Below are positions 16,702 to 25,835 of a stretch of 64,000 nucleotides of DNA, piece after piece (position 1 is the stretch's first letter; every line of letters starts with the position of its first letter). The position numbers and the translations under genes are program-made. This stretch comes from 21-14-0-10-47-8 sp966211455 (lineage in GTDB: Bacteria; Bdellovibrionota; Bdellovibrionia; Bdellovibrionales; Bdellovibrionaceae): the NCBI GenBank assembly GCA_966211455.1, contig CBIHNI010000003.1:183169-247168 (forward strand). Reading direction: 5' to 3'. The notes beneath the pieces are model-generated. The model was not told where the DNA came from. It was given only the letters and a program-made list of their open reading frames with translations, and searched no databases.

Positions 16702-17724
16702 ATGAATTTGGAAGCTCTGCGCGCCATCCCCAAAGTCGAATTGCACCGTCACCTGGAATGCTCTCTGCGTCTATCGACCTTCAAAGAGATCGCTGCCGAT
16801 ATGGGTATGACCATTCCCCCAACCGAAGCGCTTTTGAAGGACGAATTCCTGGTGACTTCACCGATGCGCGACTTGGATAGCGTTTTAAAAAAATTCCTGC
16901 GAACGCAGAAAGTTTTGGCCAGTGAAGAGATCCTGACCCGCATCACGTATGAAGCCATCGAAGATGCTTTTCAGGAAGGCATTCGCATTTTAGAGCTGCG
17001 CTGGTCGCCGACATTCATTCTGGAAAACCATCCGGGTCTCAGTTTTGAGAAAATCATCCGCGCCATTCGGCAAGGCGTGAAGTTGGCCCAAGACCTGCCA
17101 ATCGCCGTCGGCTGGATTTGCATCATTCAGCGCATCCGCCCTGTGGAAGAATCGGCGCAAATTGTGGATTTCGCTCTCGAGCACAAAGATTTTTTCAACG
17201 GATTGGACCTGGCCGACAACGAACAAGGCTTCGATCCCCGTCAGTTCCAAAAAGCTTTCGATAAAGCGCGTGCCAATGGTCTTCGCATCACCGCCCACGC
17301 CGGTGAAGCCGATTTCCCCGAAGCTTCTTTGAATGTTAAGAACTCGATCGAAATTCTAGGTGCGGAACGGATCGGTCACGGCGTGCAAATTGCCAAAGAC
17401 CCTTTCGTCGTGAATCTGGTTCGCAACAAAGCCATTCCGCTCGAGCTCTGCTTGACCAGCAATTGGCTGACCCAAGCTGTACCAAGCATCACGGCCCATC
17501 CGATCAAAAATCTTTTGCAGGCCGGTGTCGCCGTCACCATCAACACCGATGACCCCGGTGTCTTCGACACCAATTTGGTGAAAGAGTATCAGCTGCTTTC
17601 GCAATTTTACGGCTTCACCGCAGCTGACTTTGACCGCTGCAATGATTTCGCCGCGCAAGCCAGCTTCATTCCGTTAATCAAACGTCAGAAATATTGGCCT
17701 CGGCCCATTCACTCTTTGAGGTAA
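16702..17724 (+). CDS. add: Adenosine deaminase family protein
   Basis: 340 residues from the ATG at 16702; the open frame continues about 1 kb further back but that part is antisense to transketolase. Metal ligands His15 and His17 (ELHRHLE), the TAHAGEA block with the third His and catalytic Glu, ERIGHGV and NTDDPGVF with the final Asp are all present. The canonical HxHLDG reads HRHLECS here, a small departure. Converts adenosine to inosine in purine salvage. An aminodeoxyfutalosine or adenine deaminase activity is possible, but classical men genes in the window argue against a futalosine route. Confidence 0.85.
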   Translation: MNLEALRAIPKVELHRHLECSLRLSTFKEIAADMGMTIPPTEALLKDEFLVTSPMRDLDSVLKKFLRTQKVLASEEILTRITYEAIEDAFQEGIRILELRWSPTFILENHPGLSFEKIIRAIRQGVKLAQDLPIAVGWICIIQRIRPVEESAQIVDFALEHKDFFNGLDLADNEQGFDPRQFQKAFDKARANGLRITAHAGEADFPEASLNVKNSIEILGAERIGHGVQIAKDPFVVNLVRNKAIPLELCLTSNWLTQAVPSITAHPIKNLLQAGVAVTINTDDPGVFDTNLVKEYQLLSQFYGFTAADFDRCNDFAAQASFIPLIKRQKYWPRPIHSLR

Positions 17725-17726
17725 GC

Positions 17727-18680
17727 ATGCTTCTTGATTTCTATCCTGAAATTGAACCGTTCCAAACCGGTCGTTTAAAAGTCTCGGACATTCACGAAAT
17801 TTATTACGAACAAGTCGGAAACCCAAAAGGCAAGCCGATCATTTTCCTGCACGGCGGCCCTGGTGGCGGCATCTCGCCCGATCATCGCCGTTACTTTGAT
17901 CCCAAATTTTACCGCGTGATTTTGCTGGATCAGCGCGGCTGCGGACAAAGCACGCCCTTCGCCGAGCTTCGCGAAAACACCACCTGGAATCTGATCGCCG
18001 ACATCGAAAAGGTGCGTGAACAGTTGGGTATCGAAAAATGGCACGTCTTCGGCGGCAGCTGGGGATCGACGTTGGCGCTGACCTACGCCATCAAACATCC
18101 GGATCGCGTTTCGGCTTTGATTTTGCGCGGGATCTTTTTGTGCCGGCCTTCTGAAATTCATTGGTTCTATCAAGAAGGCGCAAGCCAACTGTTCCCCGAT
18201 CTTTGGGAAGAGTATTTGAAACCCATCCCCGTCCAAGAGCGCGCCAACATGGTTGCGGCCTATTACAAACGCCTGACCAGCGATGATCCGAAAACGCGTT
18301 TGGATGCGGCTCGCGCTTGGAGCAAATGGGAAGGTGGAACTTCGTATTTGTATTCGAAGGCTTCGGCCGTGGCAGAATTCGACGAAGCCGAAAAGGCTTT
18401 GCCGTTTGCGCGCATCGAATGCCACTACTTCATCAACAACGCTTTCTTTGAAAGCAACAATTACATCCTGGAGCATATTGGCTCCATCCGAAAAATACCG
18501 GGTATTATTGTTCAGGGGCGCTATGATGTTGTCTGCCCTGCGCGCAGCGCTTGGGATCTGCATCGCGCTTGGCCCGAGGCCAAACTCGAGATCATCGCAG
18601 ACGCCGGTCATTCGGCTTCCGAGCCGGGAATTCGCTCGGCACTTATCACCGCAACGAATGATATGAAGCTCGTTCCATAA
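17727..18680 (+). CDS. pip: Proline iminopeptidase
   Basis: 317 residues from the ATG at 17727, two bases after the add stop, with GAGGT upstream inside the end of add. Peptidase S33 features: HGGPGGG (42-48), DQRGCGQSTP, GGSWGST with nucleophile Ser111, Asp in GRYDVVCP and His in DAGHSASEPG. Releases N-terminal proline from peptides in the cytoplasm. Probably cotranscribed with add, giving a small nucleoside and peptide salvage pair. Confidence 0.93.
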   Translation: MLLDFYPEIEPFQTGRLKVSDIHEIYYEQVGNPKGKPIIFLHGGPGGGISPDHRRYFDPKFYRVILLDQRGCGQSTPFAELRENTTWNLIADIEKVREQLGIEKWHVFGGSWGSTLALTYAIKHPDRVSALILRGIFLCRPSEIHWFYQEGASQLFPDLWEEYLKPIPVQERANMVAAYYKRLTSDDPKTRLDAARAWSKWEGGTSYLYSKASAVAEFDEAEKALPFARIECHYFINNAFFESNNYILEHIGSIRKIPGIIVQGRYDVVCPARSAWDLHRAWPEAKLEIIADAGHSASEPGIRSALITATNDMKLVP

Positions 18681-18748
18681 GCATCGCTTATGTACCAAAT
18701 CAAAAGATAAATTTTGCCTTTAGGTGGGGCTCCGGGGTTTATTGCACG

Positions 18749-18848
18749 CAATTGTTGGGGGGGCGACTTCAACAATTGATCTCTCGGAGCGCATGACTCC
18801 GCGAACCGAGAGAGCTTCAGAGGGGGATGAGGGGGCGCGAGCCCCCTC
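18749..18848 (+). other. Hairpin-rich, G-rich leader before the protease triplet
   Basis: In the 249-bp gap between pip and the first protease gene, three perfect hairpins follow each other: 18749-18757 with 18770-18778 (9 bp), 18780-18787 with 18806-18813 (8 bp), and 18829-18836 with 18841-18848 (8 bp, GC-rich, GCGA tetraloop). G runs of 4 to 7 bases recur. No T-run follows the last stem, so simple termination of pip is not obvious. It may be the structured 5' leader of the protease operon or a small RNA (inference). Confidence 0.45.
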
Positions 18849-18929
18849 CTCAATTCCGAAGCTGGTGGCGGAAAACACCAGACACAGGAAACTGAAGTGA
18901 AACGAGTGAGTATAGGCCCGGGGGGGACT

Positions 18930-19790
18930 ATGAAACACTGCACACCGTTCTCAGTTTTGGCAATGACGACAATCTCGATGCTTTCTTTGGCCTTGTCAGC
19001 CTGCTCGCCTGCATCGAAAAACTCATCTGAATTGGCGGCATCTGCTGATAGCGGAATTGTTGCCGGCACTGTCGTGCAAGCCAGCGATGCCGTTGCCGCT
19101 TCCACTGTAGCTTTGTATTTGCGCTCAGCCGATGGCGAAGGCGTTTGCACCGGAACATTGGTGGCTTCCAACGTGGTGTTGACGGCGGCTCACTGTGTGG
19201 ATGGTCTGCAAGCTGCCGTTGTTATCTTCGGCACAAATCTCGATACCGCAACCGAAGTCCGCAACGTCGATGCGGCGGTCGTTCATCCGTCTTATGCTCC
19301 TCGTGCTCCGGGCACGGGCGGCTGGAATGACCTGGCTTTATTCCGCTTTCAAGGCACCGCTCCAGCATCTGCTAAAATCGCCAACATCTTGACCTCGGCC
19401 GCCTCTCTGAAAAAAGGCTTGAAATCCGTGGCTGCCGGCTTCGGAACAACTTTGGCAAACGGACGCGGACAAGACGAAGGAACTTTGCGAAAAGTAACAT
19501 TAACCTTGCAAAACCCGGCTTACGAAAAAACTGAACTTCTCTTCCCGCTCAGCTCGACGGGCGGATCCACTTGCCACGGTGATTCGGGCGGCCCGGCCTA
19601 CGCAACTTTGAATGGCAAGCTGACTTTGATCGGCGTGACCAGCCGTGGAACCGGCGCCGACTGCCGCAACGTCAGCATCTTTACAAGTGTGGCCGCTCAC
19701 GCTGCCTTTATCCAAAAAACAATCCAAGACCTGCAGAAAGCTGCGACCGCAGAACCTGCCAAGGTCGCATCCGCGACGACGCAACAGTAA
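18930..19790 (+). CDS. S1-family (chymotrypsin-fold) serine protease lipoprotein 1
   Basis: 286 residues from the ATG at 18930 just after a run of seven G. The lipoprotein signal ends ALSAC (Cys25, followed by Ser). The chain start IVAGT near residue 43 matches the IVGG activation site. Triad: His88 (TAAHC), Asp134 (NDLAL), Ser219 (GDSGGP). The residue at the S1-pocket position, six before the catalytic Ser, is Ser (STCHGDS), as in chymotrypsin, not Asp as in trypsin. First of three tandem paralogues; the next starts 10 bp downstream. Confidence 0.92.
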   Translation: MKHCTPFSVLAMTTISMLSLALSACSPASKNSSELAASADSGIVAGTVVQASDAVAASTVALYLRSADGEGVCTGTLVASNVVLTAAHCVDGLQAAVVIFGTNLDTATEVRNVDAAVVHPSYAPRAPGTGGWNDLALFRFQGTAPASAKIANILTSAASLKKGLKSVAAGFGTTLANGRGQDEGTLRKVTLTLQNPAYEKTELLFPLSSTGGSTCHGDSGGPAYATLNGKLTLIGVTSRGTGADCRNVSIFTSVAAHAAFIQKTIQDLQKAATAEPAKVASATTQQ

Positions 19791-19800
19791 GAGGTAAAAT

Positions 19801-20661
19801 ATGAAGTCTTTCGCTTCAATCTTGGCGCTTCCTTTGATTCTTTCTCTGGCGGCTTGTGGTTCACACCAGTCTCAGGAAATGATCCAAAGCAAGTCCGCGG
19901 ATATCGTGGCGGGGACTTCGGTCGATCAGGATGACCCGATTGCGCATTCAACGGTGGGTCTCATTTTGCAAAGCGAATCCGGCTCGCAGTCTAGCTGCAC
20001 CGGAACCTTGATCGATAAAAACATCGTTCTAACTGCAGCGCACTGCTTTATCGGCGACGAGAGCGATGCGGTTCAAATGGCATTGGTGGTCTTTACAACT
20101 TCATTTGATGGTATCACTCAAGACGTGATCCGTCCCGTGGTGGATGTGGTGATTCATCCTGACTTTTTGCCAAAAGCCGAAGGTGCGGGCACTTGGGGTG
20201 ACGCCGCTTTGTTGAAATTCGAAGGCGATGCGCTGGCTGGCTACACGGCTGTTCCCTTTTTGACGGACAAATCCAAATTGAAGGCCGGAATGGAGATGAC
20301 CATCGCCGGTTACGGCATGACCAATGCTGCCGGTGATGACGCCAAACCAGGCGAAGAAGGCGGCGGCACTTTGATGAAAGCCAAAATCCTTCTGAAAAAT
20401 CCAGCTTACGAAGGCGGTGAACTTCTTTCAGATATGAAAGAATCCGGAACATCGACTTGCAAAGGTGATTCGGGCGGCCCGGCGTATGCGACCATCGACG
20501 GAAAACTTCACGTGGTGGGGATCACTAGCCGTGGATTGGATCAACGTTGCGATGGCGCCAGCATTTTTACCAGCACCGCCTTTGAATCCAAATTTATCAC
20601 ATCGGCCGTTCAGAGCTTAAATCAGACTGAAGCCACGAAAACGGCTCAGAAAACGGAATAG
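19801..20661 (+). CDS. S1-family serine protease lipoprotein 2
   Basis: 286 residues. Lipobox LAAC with Cys19 followed by Gly. Chain start IVAGT at about residue 35. Triad His81 (TAAHC), Asp134 (GDAALLKF), Ser224 (GDSGGP). The S1-pocket position is again Ser (STCKGDS), predicting chymotrypsin-like rather than trypsin-like cleavage. Compared with copy 1 it has extra acidic insertions (GDESD, DDAKPGEEGGG). Ribosome site GAGG lies upstream. Middle gene of the triplet, 8 bp before copy 3. Confidence 0.92.
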   Translation: MKSFASILALPLILSLAACGSHQSQEMIQSKSADIVAGTSVDQDDPIAHSTVGLILQSESGSQSSCTGTLIDKNIVLTAAHCFIGDESDAVQMALVVFTTSFDGITQDVIRPVVDVVIHPDFLPKAEGAGTWGDAALLKFEGDALAGYTAVPFLTDKSKLKAGMEMTIAGYGMTNAAGDDAKPGEEGGGTLMKAKILLKNPAYEGGELLSDMKESGTSTCKGDSGGPAYATIDGKLHVVGITSRGLDQRCDGASIFTSTAFESKFITSAVQSLNQTEATKTAQKTE

Positions 20662-20669
20662 GAGATTCC

Positions 20670-21539
20670 ATGAAAACCACATCGATGTTGTTACTTCTTC
20701 CCCTGTTTCTGGGCTTAAGCGCTTGTGACAGCCGTCAATCGCACACCTTGGATTCGATGATGGGTGGATTCGACATCGTTGGCGGCGAAGCCGTTGCCAA
20801 AGAAGATCCCATCTCCAAACACATCGTTGCCTTGGAACATCCGTTTTACGGTGTTTTCTGCACCGGCGTTTTAGTGAAAAAAAATGTAATCATCACGGCC
20901 GCTCATTGCACAGGCCTGATGGAAGAGTCGAGCTACGGTTTCAACGTGGTTTTTGGTGCTGACCTTCGTGGCAAACTTGAAAGACGCAAGATTCTGGGCG
21001 GAAAGACGACCGACAAATGGCCCAAGCTAACGGAAGCGGAAATCACCAAAATCGATGCGGAATGGGGCGATCTTGCGATGTTGAAGTTCGAAGGCGAAGC
21101 TCCGGCTGGTTTCGAGCCTGCTCGCATTCTGGGAAGCGCCGATCGTCTGCAACAAGGAATGGACGTGGTTTTGGCCGGTTACGGTCTGGCGGCGATGCCG
21201 GATACAGATCCGATGAAACTGATGAAGGCGACAGTCAAACTGACCAATCCGAAACTGACTCCTTCAGAAATTCAGTTTGATCAGTATCAAGGAAAAGGTG
21301 CTTGCCACGGGGATTCGGGCGGGCCTGCCTTTGCAACCATCAATGACAAACTTTTCTTGATCGGCATCACCAGTCGTTCGGCGACTGAAGCTGGCGCTGA
21401 AACCTGCATGGAAGGTTCAGTCTACACAAGCGTCGCGGCTCATATCGATTTCTTGGTGAAGACTGCGAAATTCTTGGACTCGGCGGATTTCGTTGCGGGC
21501 GCAGCGATCCCGCAGCCTAAAGGCACAACGGCTGAATAA
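20670..21539 (+). CDS. S1-family serine protease lipoprotein 3
   Basis: 289 residues behind a GGAG site. Lipobox LSAC with Cys19, but the next residue is Asp20, which in E. coli-type sorting retains lipoproteins in the inner membrane; the other two copies have Ser and Gly. Chain start IVGGE at 37. Triad His79, Asp134 (GDLAMLKF), Ser216. The S1-pocket position is Gly (GACHGDS), so specificity probably differs from copies 1 and 2. Its last 23 bases overlap the convergent menH gene. Confidence 0.92.
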   Translation: MKTTSMLLLLPLFLGLSACDSRQSHTLDSMMGGFDIVGGEAVAKEDPISKHIVALEHPFYGVFCTGVLVKKNVIITAAHCTGLMEESSYGFNVVFGADLRGKLERRKILGGKTTDKWPKLTEAEITKIDAEWGDLAMLKFEGEAPAGFEPARILGSADRLQQGMDVVLAGYGLAAMPDTDPMKLMKATVKLTNPKLTPSEIQFDQYQGKGACHGDSGGPAFATINDKLFLIGITSRSATEAGAETCMEGSVYTSVAAHIDFLVKTAKFLDSADFVAGAAIPQPKGTTAE

Positions 21540-22260
21540 ATTTTGAAATTTCAAAAGCCACAGCGTCGGGTTGGTCGAAAAACACCCGATGCCCGGCGTT
21601 TTCCAAAGAGCGATGCTGAATTTTGGCGTTTGCCGCTGCTAAGCTTTGCCCAACCTGTGCGTACTTTATATCTTTTTTCCCCGAGATGTACAAAACCGGT
21701 AAGGTCACGGACTTCAACAGATCTCGAAAATCATCTTGGTTGGCGACCGACCAATTTGTTAGGCTGTCCGCCAGCTGATGACGATTGAATTGCTCTTCAT
21801 TTCGCAAAGGCTCGGCCAAGGATCCGTTGAACACGGCTTGCGAGTTCCACTTTTCGACCGTCTTTTGAAAATTTTGATTTAGAAACTGGTTGGCCCAATC
21901 TTGGTCATTTCGCAAGCGAGCCGGCCTTTCACTGGATGCAATCCCGGGATTGGCCGACAGCAAGATCACCGCTTGCCACAATTCAGGATCCGCCTTCAGG
22001 GCTTGCAAAGCCAAGCGACCACCTTGCGAGTAGCCCAGCAAAATATTGTCGCCCGCGGACAGATCCTTTGAAGATGCTTTCACAAGCTTCACCAGTTTTT
22101 CTCCCCATTGCGCCAGGGAAGTTTGCGGTGAAAGCTCGCGCGAATGCATGTAATCCACCGATTGCCACTGCAGGCCTGATACCTGCGCTTCGCACTTTTG
22201 CTGAAGCAAACCGAAATCGGATGGCAGGCCTAAGAATCCGTGCAAAGCCCAAATCTTCAT
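21517..22260 (-). CDS. menH: SHCHC synthase MenH-like alpha/beta hydrolase
   Basis: 247 residues. LHGFLG (oxyanion), GYSQGG with the nucleophile Ser, SANPGIASSERPARLRND with the Arg-rich block typical of MenH, Asp in SGKKD and His in ENAGHRVFFDQP. In menaquinone synthesis it eliminates pyruvate from SEPHCHC to give SHCHC. Its ATG overlaps the menD stop by 4 bases, which supports the assignment over a generic hydrolase. Last gene of menF-menD-menH. Confidence 0.9.
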   Translation of the reverse strand: MKIWALHGFLGLPSDFGLLQQKCEAQVSGLQWQSVDYMHSRELSPQTSLAQWGEKLVKLVKASSKDLSAGDNILLGYSQGGRLALQALKADPELWQAVILLSANPGIASSERPARLRNDQDWANQFLNQNFQKTVEKWNSQAVFNGSLAEPLRNEEQFNRHQLADSLTNWSVANQDDFRDLLKSVTLPVLYISGKKDIKYAQVGQSLAAANAKIQHRSLENAGHRVFFDQPDAVAFEISKFIQPLCL

Positions 22261-23798
22261 AGCGATTTATACTCGTTCCAAAATTGTTGGCTTTGCTCGG
22301 GGTCCGGTTGCAATTCGATCACCACGTTGTCACCAAGCCGAGCAGTCGACGGGACCTCTTTCCACAGCTGATAATCCCAATGGAACATCTCGGCCCATTT
22401 CGAGAATTCGATTTGATGGCGGTTCAGAAAAATTTCTTTCTCAAACATGTTTTTAAAGATCAAGCCGCCCTGATTGTTGACGATCACCAAACGCAGTTTC
22501 ATTTTTTCCAACTGCTTTGTGATCCACAAAGCCGAAAGATCATACAGCGCGGTCAAATCCCCAATCACGGCCCAGTTTTCAGTCCGGGGGCTTGCGCCAC
22601 CTAAGAAGCTTGAGATCTGACCATCAATCCCATTCGCGCCGCGATTGCCAGTTTGGCGAGCGGCACTGTTTTCGTAAATCGAAGCTAAATCCCACTCGCG
22701 AATCGGCAAGCTGTTGCCAAGGTACACGAATTGATCCGAAGTCTTGCGACTGAGCTCTGAGATCAAAGACATCTCAGAGCGCGGATATTTTTTTAAAAGC
22801 ATCTGGATCGATTCCCACTTGGCTTGATCCGTTTTGAAGATTTCAGCGCGTGTGTCTTGTGACCATTCGGATTTGATCAGATTTGCATATTGGTAACCGA
22901 TCGTGTGATAAGCGCTTCGGCTAAGGCCCGTGTATTCGGTCGCCGAAAGCGAAATCACCGGCACCTGCTTAAACGTCTCTTCCAGGTCGCGCCAGAAACG
23001 GACCGTGGGAACCCCACCGATACGGATCACACTCAGACATTTTCCTTTGACGAAAAGATCTCGTACGATTTTTTCACCCGAATGCAGGAAAAGTTTCTGC
23101 AGGCTTTGCAGGCCACGCAGGTTGGAAAGCCCTTCGGCGTAAATCGGTGCGCCTAAATTTTCCAAGAAGGGTCGGATCTGTTCGGCTTCGCTGACACTCA
23201 TCGGACCGGCGATCACCAGGGGCTGATTGGCCACATGCTTTCGCAGCGGAATCAGTTTTGTTTCCATCGGTGGGAAAAGCGGAATTTGCGAAAAATCGAT
23301 CGGCAAGATTTCTTTGTCGATCAAAGGCTCGTCAAAGCAGACATTGATCTGCAGCGGATTCACGCGGCTCCAGCTGGAAAAATCCAAACCCTCTGCGGGA
23401 TCAGCGATATCCAGACAGGTTTCCACATACTTGGTAAAGATTCCGACCTGATCAATACTTTGCGGAGCACCCGTTCCACGATAACTGCGGGGACGATCGG
23501 CCGTCACAAAAATCAAAGGGGTCTGGGTATAAGTCGCCTCGACCGCGGCAGGCAAAAGTTCAGCCACCGCCGTTCCCGAAGTCGTGATGACGGCAACCGG
23601 TTTGCGATCTCGTTGCGAGCGGCCCAGTGCAAAGAATCCGGCCGAGCGCTCTTCAAAGAAACTGGAAATGCGAAAGCCTTTTGATTTTTCTAATACCATC
23701 ACCAACGGTGAATTGCGGGCGCCTGCGCAAAGAAGAATGTCCTCAACGCCCAGCTGTCGTATGCTCTCTAACACTCGTTTCGAAAGTTCAATATTCAT
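22257..23798 (-). CDS. menD: SEPHCHC synthase MenD
   Basis: 513 residues from the ATG at 23798; the longer frame extends antisense into menF coding and is rejected. Thiamine-diphosphate enzyme with VTADRPRSYRGTGAPQ, the MenD-specific block, and NRGANGIDGQISSFLGGA in the cofactor-binding domain. ITTSGTAVAELLPAAVEA is also characteristic. Condenses isochorismate with 2-oxoglutarate. It starts inside the menF stop (4-base overlap) and ends in the menH start (4-base overlap), so all three are tightly coupled. Confidence 0.95.
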   Translation of the reverse strand: MNIELSKRVLESIRQLGVEDILLCAGARNSPLVMVLEKSKGFRISSFFEERSAGFFALGRSQRDRKPVAVITTSGTAVAELLPAAVEATYTQTPLIFVTADRPRSYRGTGAPQSIDQVGIFTKYVETCLDIADPAEGLDFSSWSRVNPLQINVCFDEPLIDKEILPIDFSQIPLFPPMETKLIPLRKHVANQPLVIAGPMSVSEAEQIRPFLENLGAPIYAEGLSNLRGLQSLQKLFLHSGEKIVRDLFVKGKCLSVIRIGGVPTVRFWRDLEETFKQVPVISLSATEYTGLSRSAYHTIGYQYANLIKSEWSQDTRAEIFKTDQAKWESIQMLLKKYPRSEMSLISELSRKTSDQFVYLGNSLPIREWDLASIYENSAARQTGNRGANGIDGQISSFLGGASPRTENWAVIGDLTALYDLSALWITKQLEKMKLRLVIVNNQGGLIFKNMFEKEIFLNRHQIEFSKWAEMFHWDYQLWKEVPSTARLGDNVVIELQPDPEQSQQFWNEYKSL

Positions 23799-24844
23799 AG
23801 CGAAAGGCCCAAGACCTTCATCACGGATTCGCGTTTCAAAGCCAGTTCGGACCACTCTTTTTGCAGATCGCTGCCTTCGACCAAGCCGCAGCCAGAACCG
23901 ATTTGCGATCCGTTTTCGTTCCACTGCAAGCAACGAATAGAAACCAGAGCCATGCATTCAGAACGTGAAAGTGAAAACACAATCGGGGCCCCGAAAAGTC
24001 CGCGCTGATCTTGGTAAGGCAAGGTCTGCATCCAAGCCAATCCATAATTGCGTGGGAAAACCCCCAGCGCCGCTGTCGGATGCAAGCGTTTCACCAAATC
24101 CTGGGCATTCGCATCCGAGATTTCGACCTCGATCGCAGTTCGCAGATGTGACAGGATTCCGTACTCGGCCACTTCGGTGTCGTGGACTTTCACCCAACCC
24201 AGCTTTTCCAAACGTTCTTTGATATCTTTGACGACCAGCTGATGCTCTTTTTGCTCTTTCGGATCACGTAACAAGGCGGACTCTTCAGCACGCGGATGTG
24301 TTCCCGCTAAAGCCATGGTCTTCAGTTTTTTATCCTGCAAATGGAATAACACTTCCGGCGTCGCACCAAGGACTCCGAAACCGTCGTTCCAAAATCCGAA
24401 AACATAAAGCTGCGGATGGGCTTCTAACGCCTGGTGAATCATACGTGCGCGCTGACCCGGCGTCGGAATCAACGGCGACTGGGCAAAGACCACGGGAACC
24501 GCTTTTTCGATCTCTCCCCGATGGATTTTGCCCTGGATGGCCTGAAAGGATTCTTGAAACTTCTCGAAGGATGGCGGCAAGAAGCTAGAAGCCGCCATGG
24601 GGGCTTCAGACAGGTAGGACTGAAGCAAACTTCGCAGCGTTGAAACTTCGGTCTCGATGACCGGGGTCTGGGCTTGGAAGGTGTCCAGCTGAGAGCCGTA
24701 AAAATCCATGCAAGCCAATGAAAAAACTTGGTTATTTTGAAATGGCGAGCTTTGAAAGGGGCCTTTCCACAAGCGCACTTTGCCAGATGGGAGGCGGATC
24801 AAAGCACCAGATTGAAGGAAGCCTGTAATTTCAGTTTGCGTCAT
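23795..24844 (-). CDS. menF: Isochorismate synthase (chorismate-binding enzyme)
   Basis: 349 residues from the ATG at 24844. Chorismate-binding fold: GATPEVLF, KTMALAGTHPR, EQKEHQLVVKDI, HPTAALGVFPR and the C-terminal GSGCGLVEGSDLQKEW. Shorter than E. coli MenF (about 430 residues) because the N-terminal part is reduced. The position directly before menD makes isochorismate, for menaquinone, the likely product. First gene of the men operon, facing DAHP synthase across a 115-bp divergent region. Confidence 0.92.
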   Translation of the reverse strand: MTQTEITGFLQSGALIRLPSGKVRLWKGPFQSSPFQNNQVFSLACMDFYGSQLDTFQAQTPVIETEVSTLRSLLQSYLSEAPMAASSFLPPSFEKFQESFQAIQGKIHRGEIEKAVPVVFAQSPLIPTPGQRARMIHQALEAHPQLYVFGFWNDGFGVLGATPEVLFHLQDKKLKTMALAGTHPRAEESALLRDPKEQKEHQLVVKDIKERLEKLGWVKVHDTEVAEYGILSHLRTAIEVEISDANAQDLVKRLHPTAALGVFPRNYGLAWMQTLPYQDQRGLFGAPIVFSLSRSECMALVSIRCLQWNENGSQIGSGCGLVEGSDLQKEWSELALKRESVMKVLGLSL

Positions 24845-24959
24845 AGACCCTTGCCTTCTTACATTCCGGAAACGAAGAGCAGTTTCTTCGGTTTCACTAC
24901 CGCATTTTGGGTGGTATAAGGGTTCCCTTGCTTTATAGCGGAAGTGGATCCAAATCGAT

Positions 24960-25832
24960 ATGAAAATCTCTGTGGATACGGAAAGCGTTGTGAAACCAAA
25001 CTTGGCGGCGACTGCGGCATCAGCTCGTCCCGTCAAAACAACCAAGACTGTGCAAGTCGGACCTGTCACCATTGGCGGGCCTGAATTCACGGTGATCGCA
25101 GGCCCCTGCTCGATCGAAAGCCATTCTCAATTTCTTCAGACAGCTCAGGCTGTCAAACAGTGGGGCGCCGTTCTTTTGCGCGGTGGCGTTTGGAAACTTC
25201 GCACCAGCGCTCAGACCTTTCAAGGTTTGGGACCTGAAGCCTTCGGATTTATCAAAGACGTCCTCAACCAAACCGGCATGAAGTTGGTCAGTGAAATCAC
25301 CGATCCTCGTCAAATCGGCATGCTCGACGAATATGTCGAGATGTACCAAGTCGGCTCCCGCAACATGCACAACTATGCTCTTCTCAAAGAGCTGGGACAA
25401 ACCCGTAAGCCTGTGATGTTAAAGCGCGGATTTGCAGCCTTCGTGGACGAGTGGATCAAAGCGGCCGAGTACATCAGCTTGGGCGGCAACGAAAATGTTG
25501 TGCTTTGTGAGCGCGGCATTCGCACGTTTGAAACTTCGACCCGCAACACTTTGGATTTGAATTCCGTCTTGTACGTGAAAGAAAAAACCGGATTGCCTGT
25601 GATTGTCGACCCTTCGCACGCAGTCGGCTTGCGCGAATTCGTTCCGCAATTGGCTTTGGCCGCGGCGGCGATCGGTGCCGATGGCGTGATCGTCGAAGTT
25701 CATCCTCGTCCAGCCGAAGCTTTATCAGATGGCCGTCAGGCCCTGACGTTGGAAGACTTCCAGCAGATGATGATGAAAATGGAAAAAGTTTTGTCTGCCT
25801 TGGATCGCCCGCTTAACAAATTGGATCTGTAA
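24960..25832 (+). CDS. aroF: 3-deoxy-7-phosphoheptulonate (DAHP) synthase, AroA-beta/KdsA-like type
   Basis: 290 residues. Core of the short DAHP synthase type: IAGPCSIES, RGGVWKLRTSAQTFQG, VGSRNMHNYALL, KPVMLKRGF, CERGIRTFET, IVDPSHAVG and DGVIVEVHP. The N-terminal extension (about 35 residues) is low complexity and too short for an ACT regulatory domain, so feedback control is not obvious. Catalyses the first step of the shikimate pathway, supplying the aro operon at 31.8-36.9 kb. ubiE follows 3 bp downstream. Confidence 0.95.
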   Translation: MKISVDTESVVKPNLAATAASARPVKTTKTVQVGPVTIGGPEFTVIAGPCSIESHSQFLQTAQAVKQWGAVLLRGGVWKLRTSAQTFQGLGPEAFGFIKDVLNQTGMKLVSEITDPRQIGMLDEYVEMYQVGSRNMHNYALLKELGQTRKPVMLKRGFAAFVDEWIKAAEYISLGGNENVVLCERGIRTFETSTRNTLDLNSVLYVKEKTGLPVIVDPSHAVGLREFVPQLALAAAAIGADGVIVEVHPRPAEALSDGRQALTLEDFQQMMMKMEKVLSALDRPLNKLDL

Positions 25833-25835
25833 ATC

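Noticed and set aside
17775..18698. 307-codon minus-strand frame
   Set aside because: Antisense of the clear proline iminopeptidase gene; no homology pattern.
23799..23957. 53-codon N-terminal extension of MenD
   Set aside because: Lies within menF coding on the same strand in another frame; the ATG at 23798 gives the standard MenD start and an ATGA coupling.
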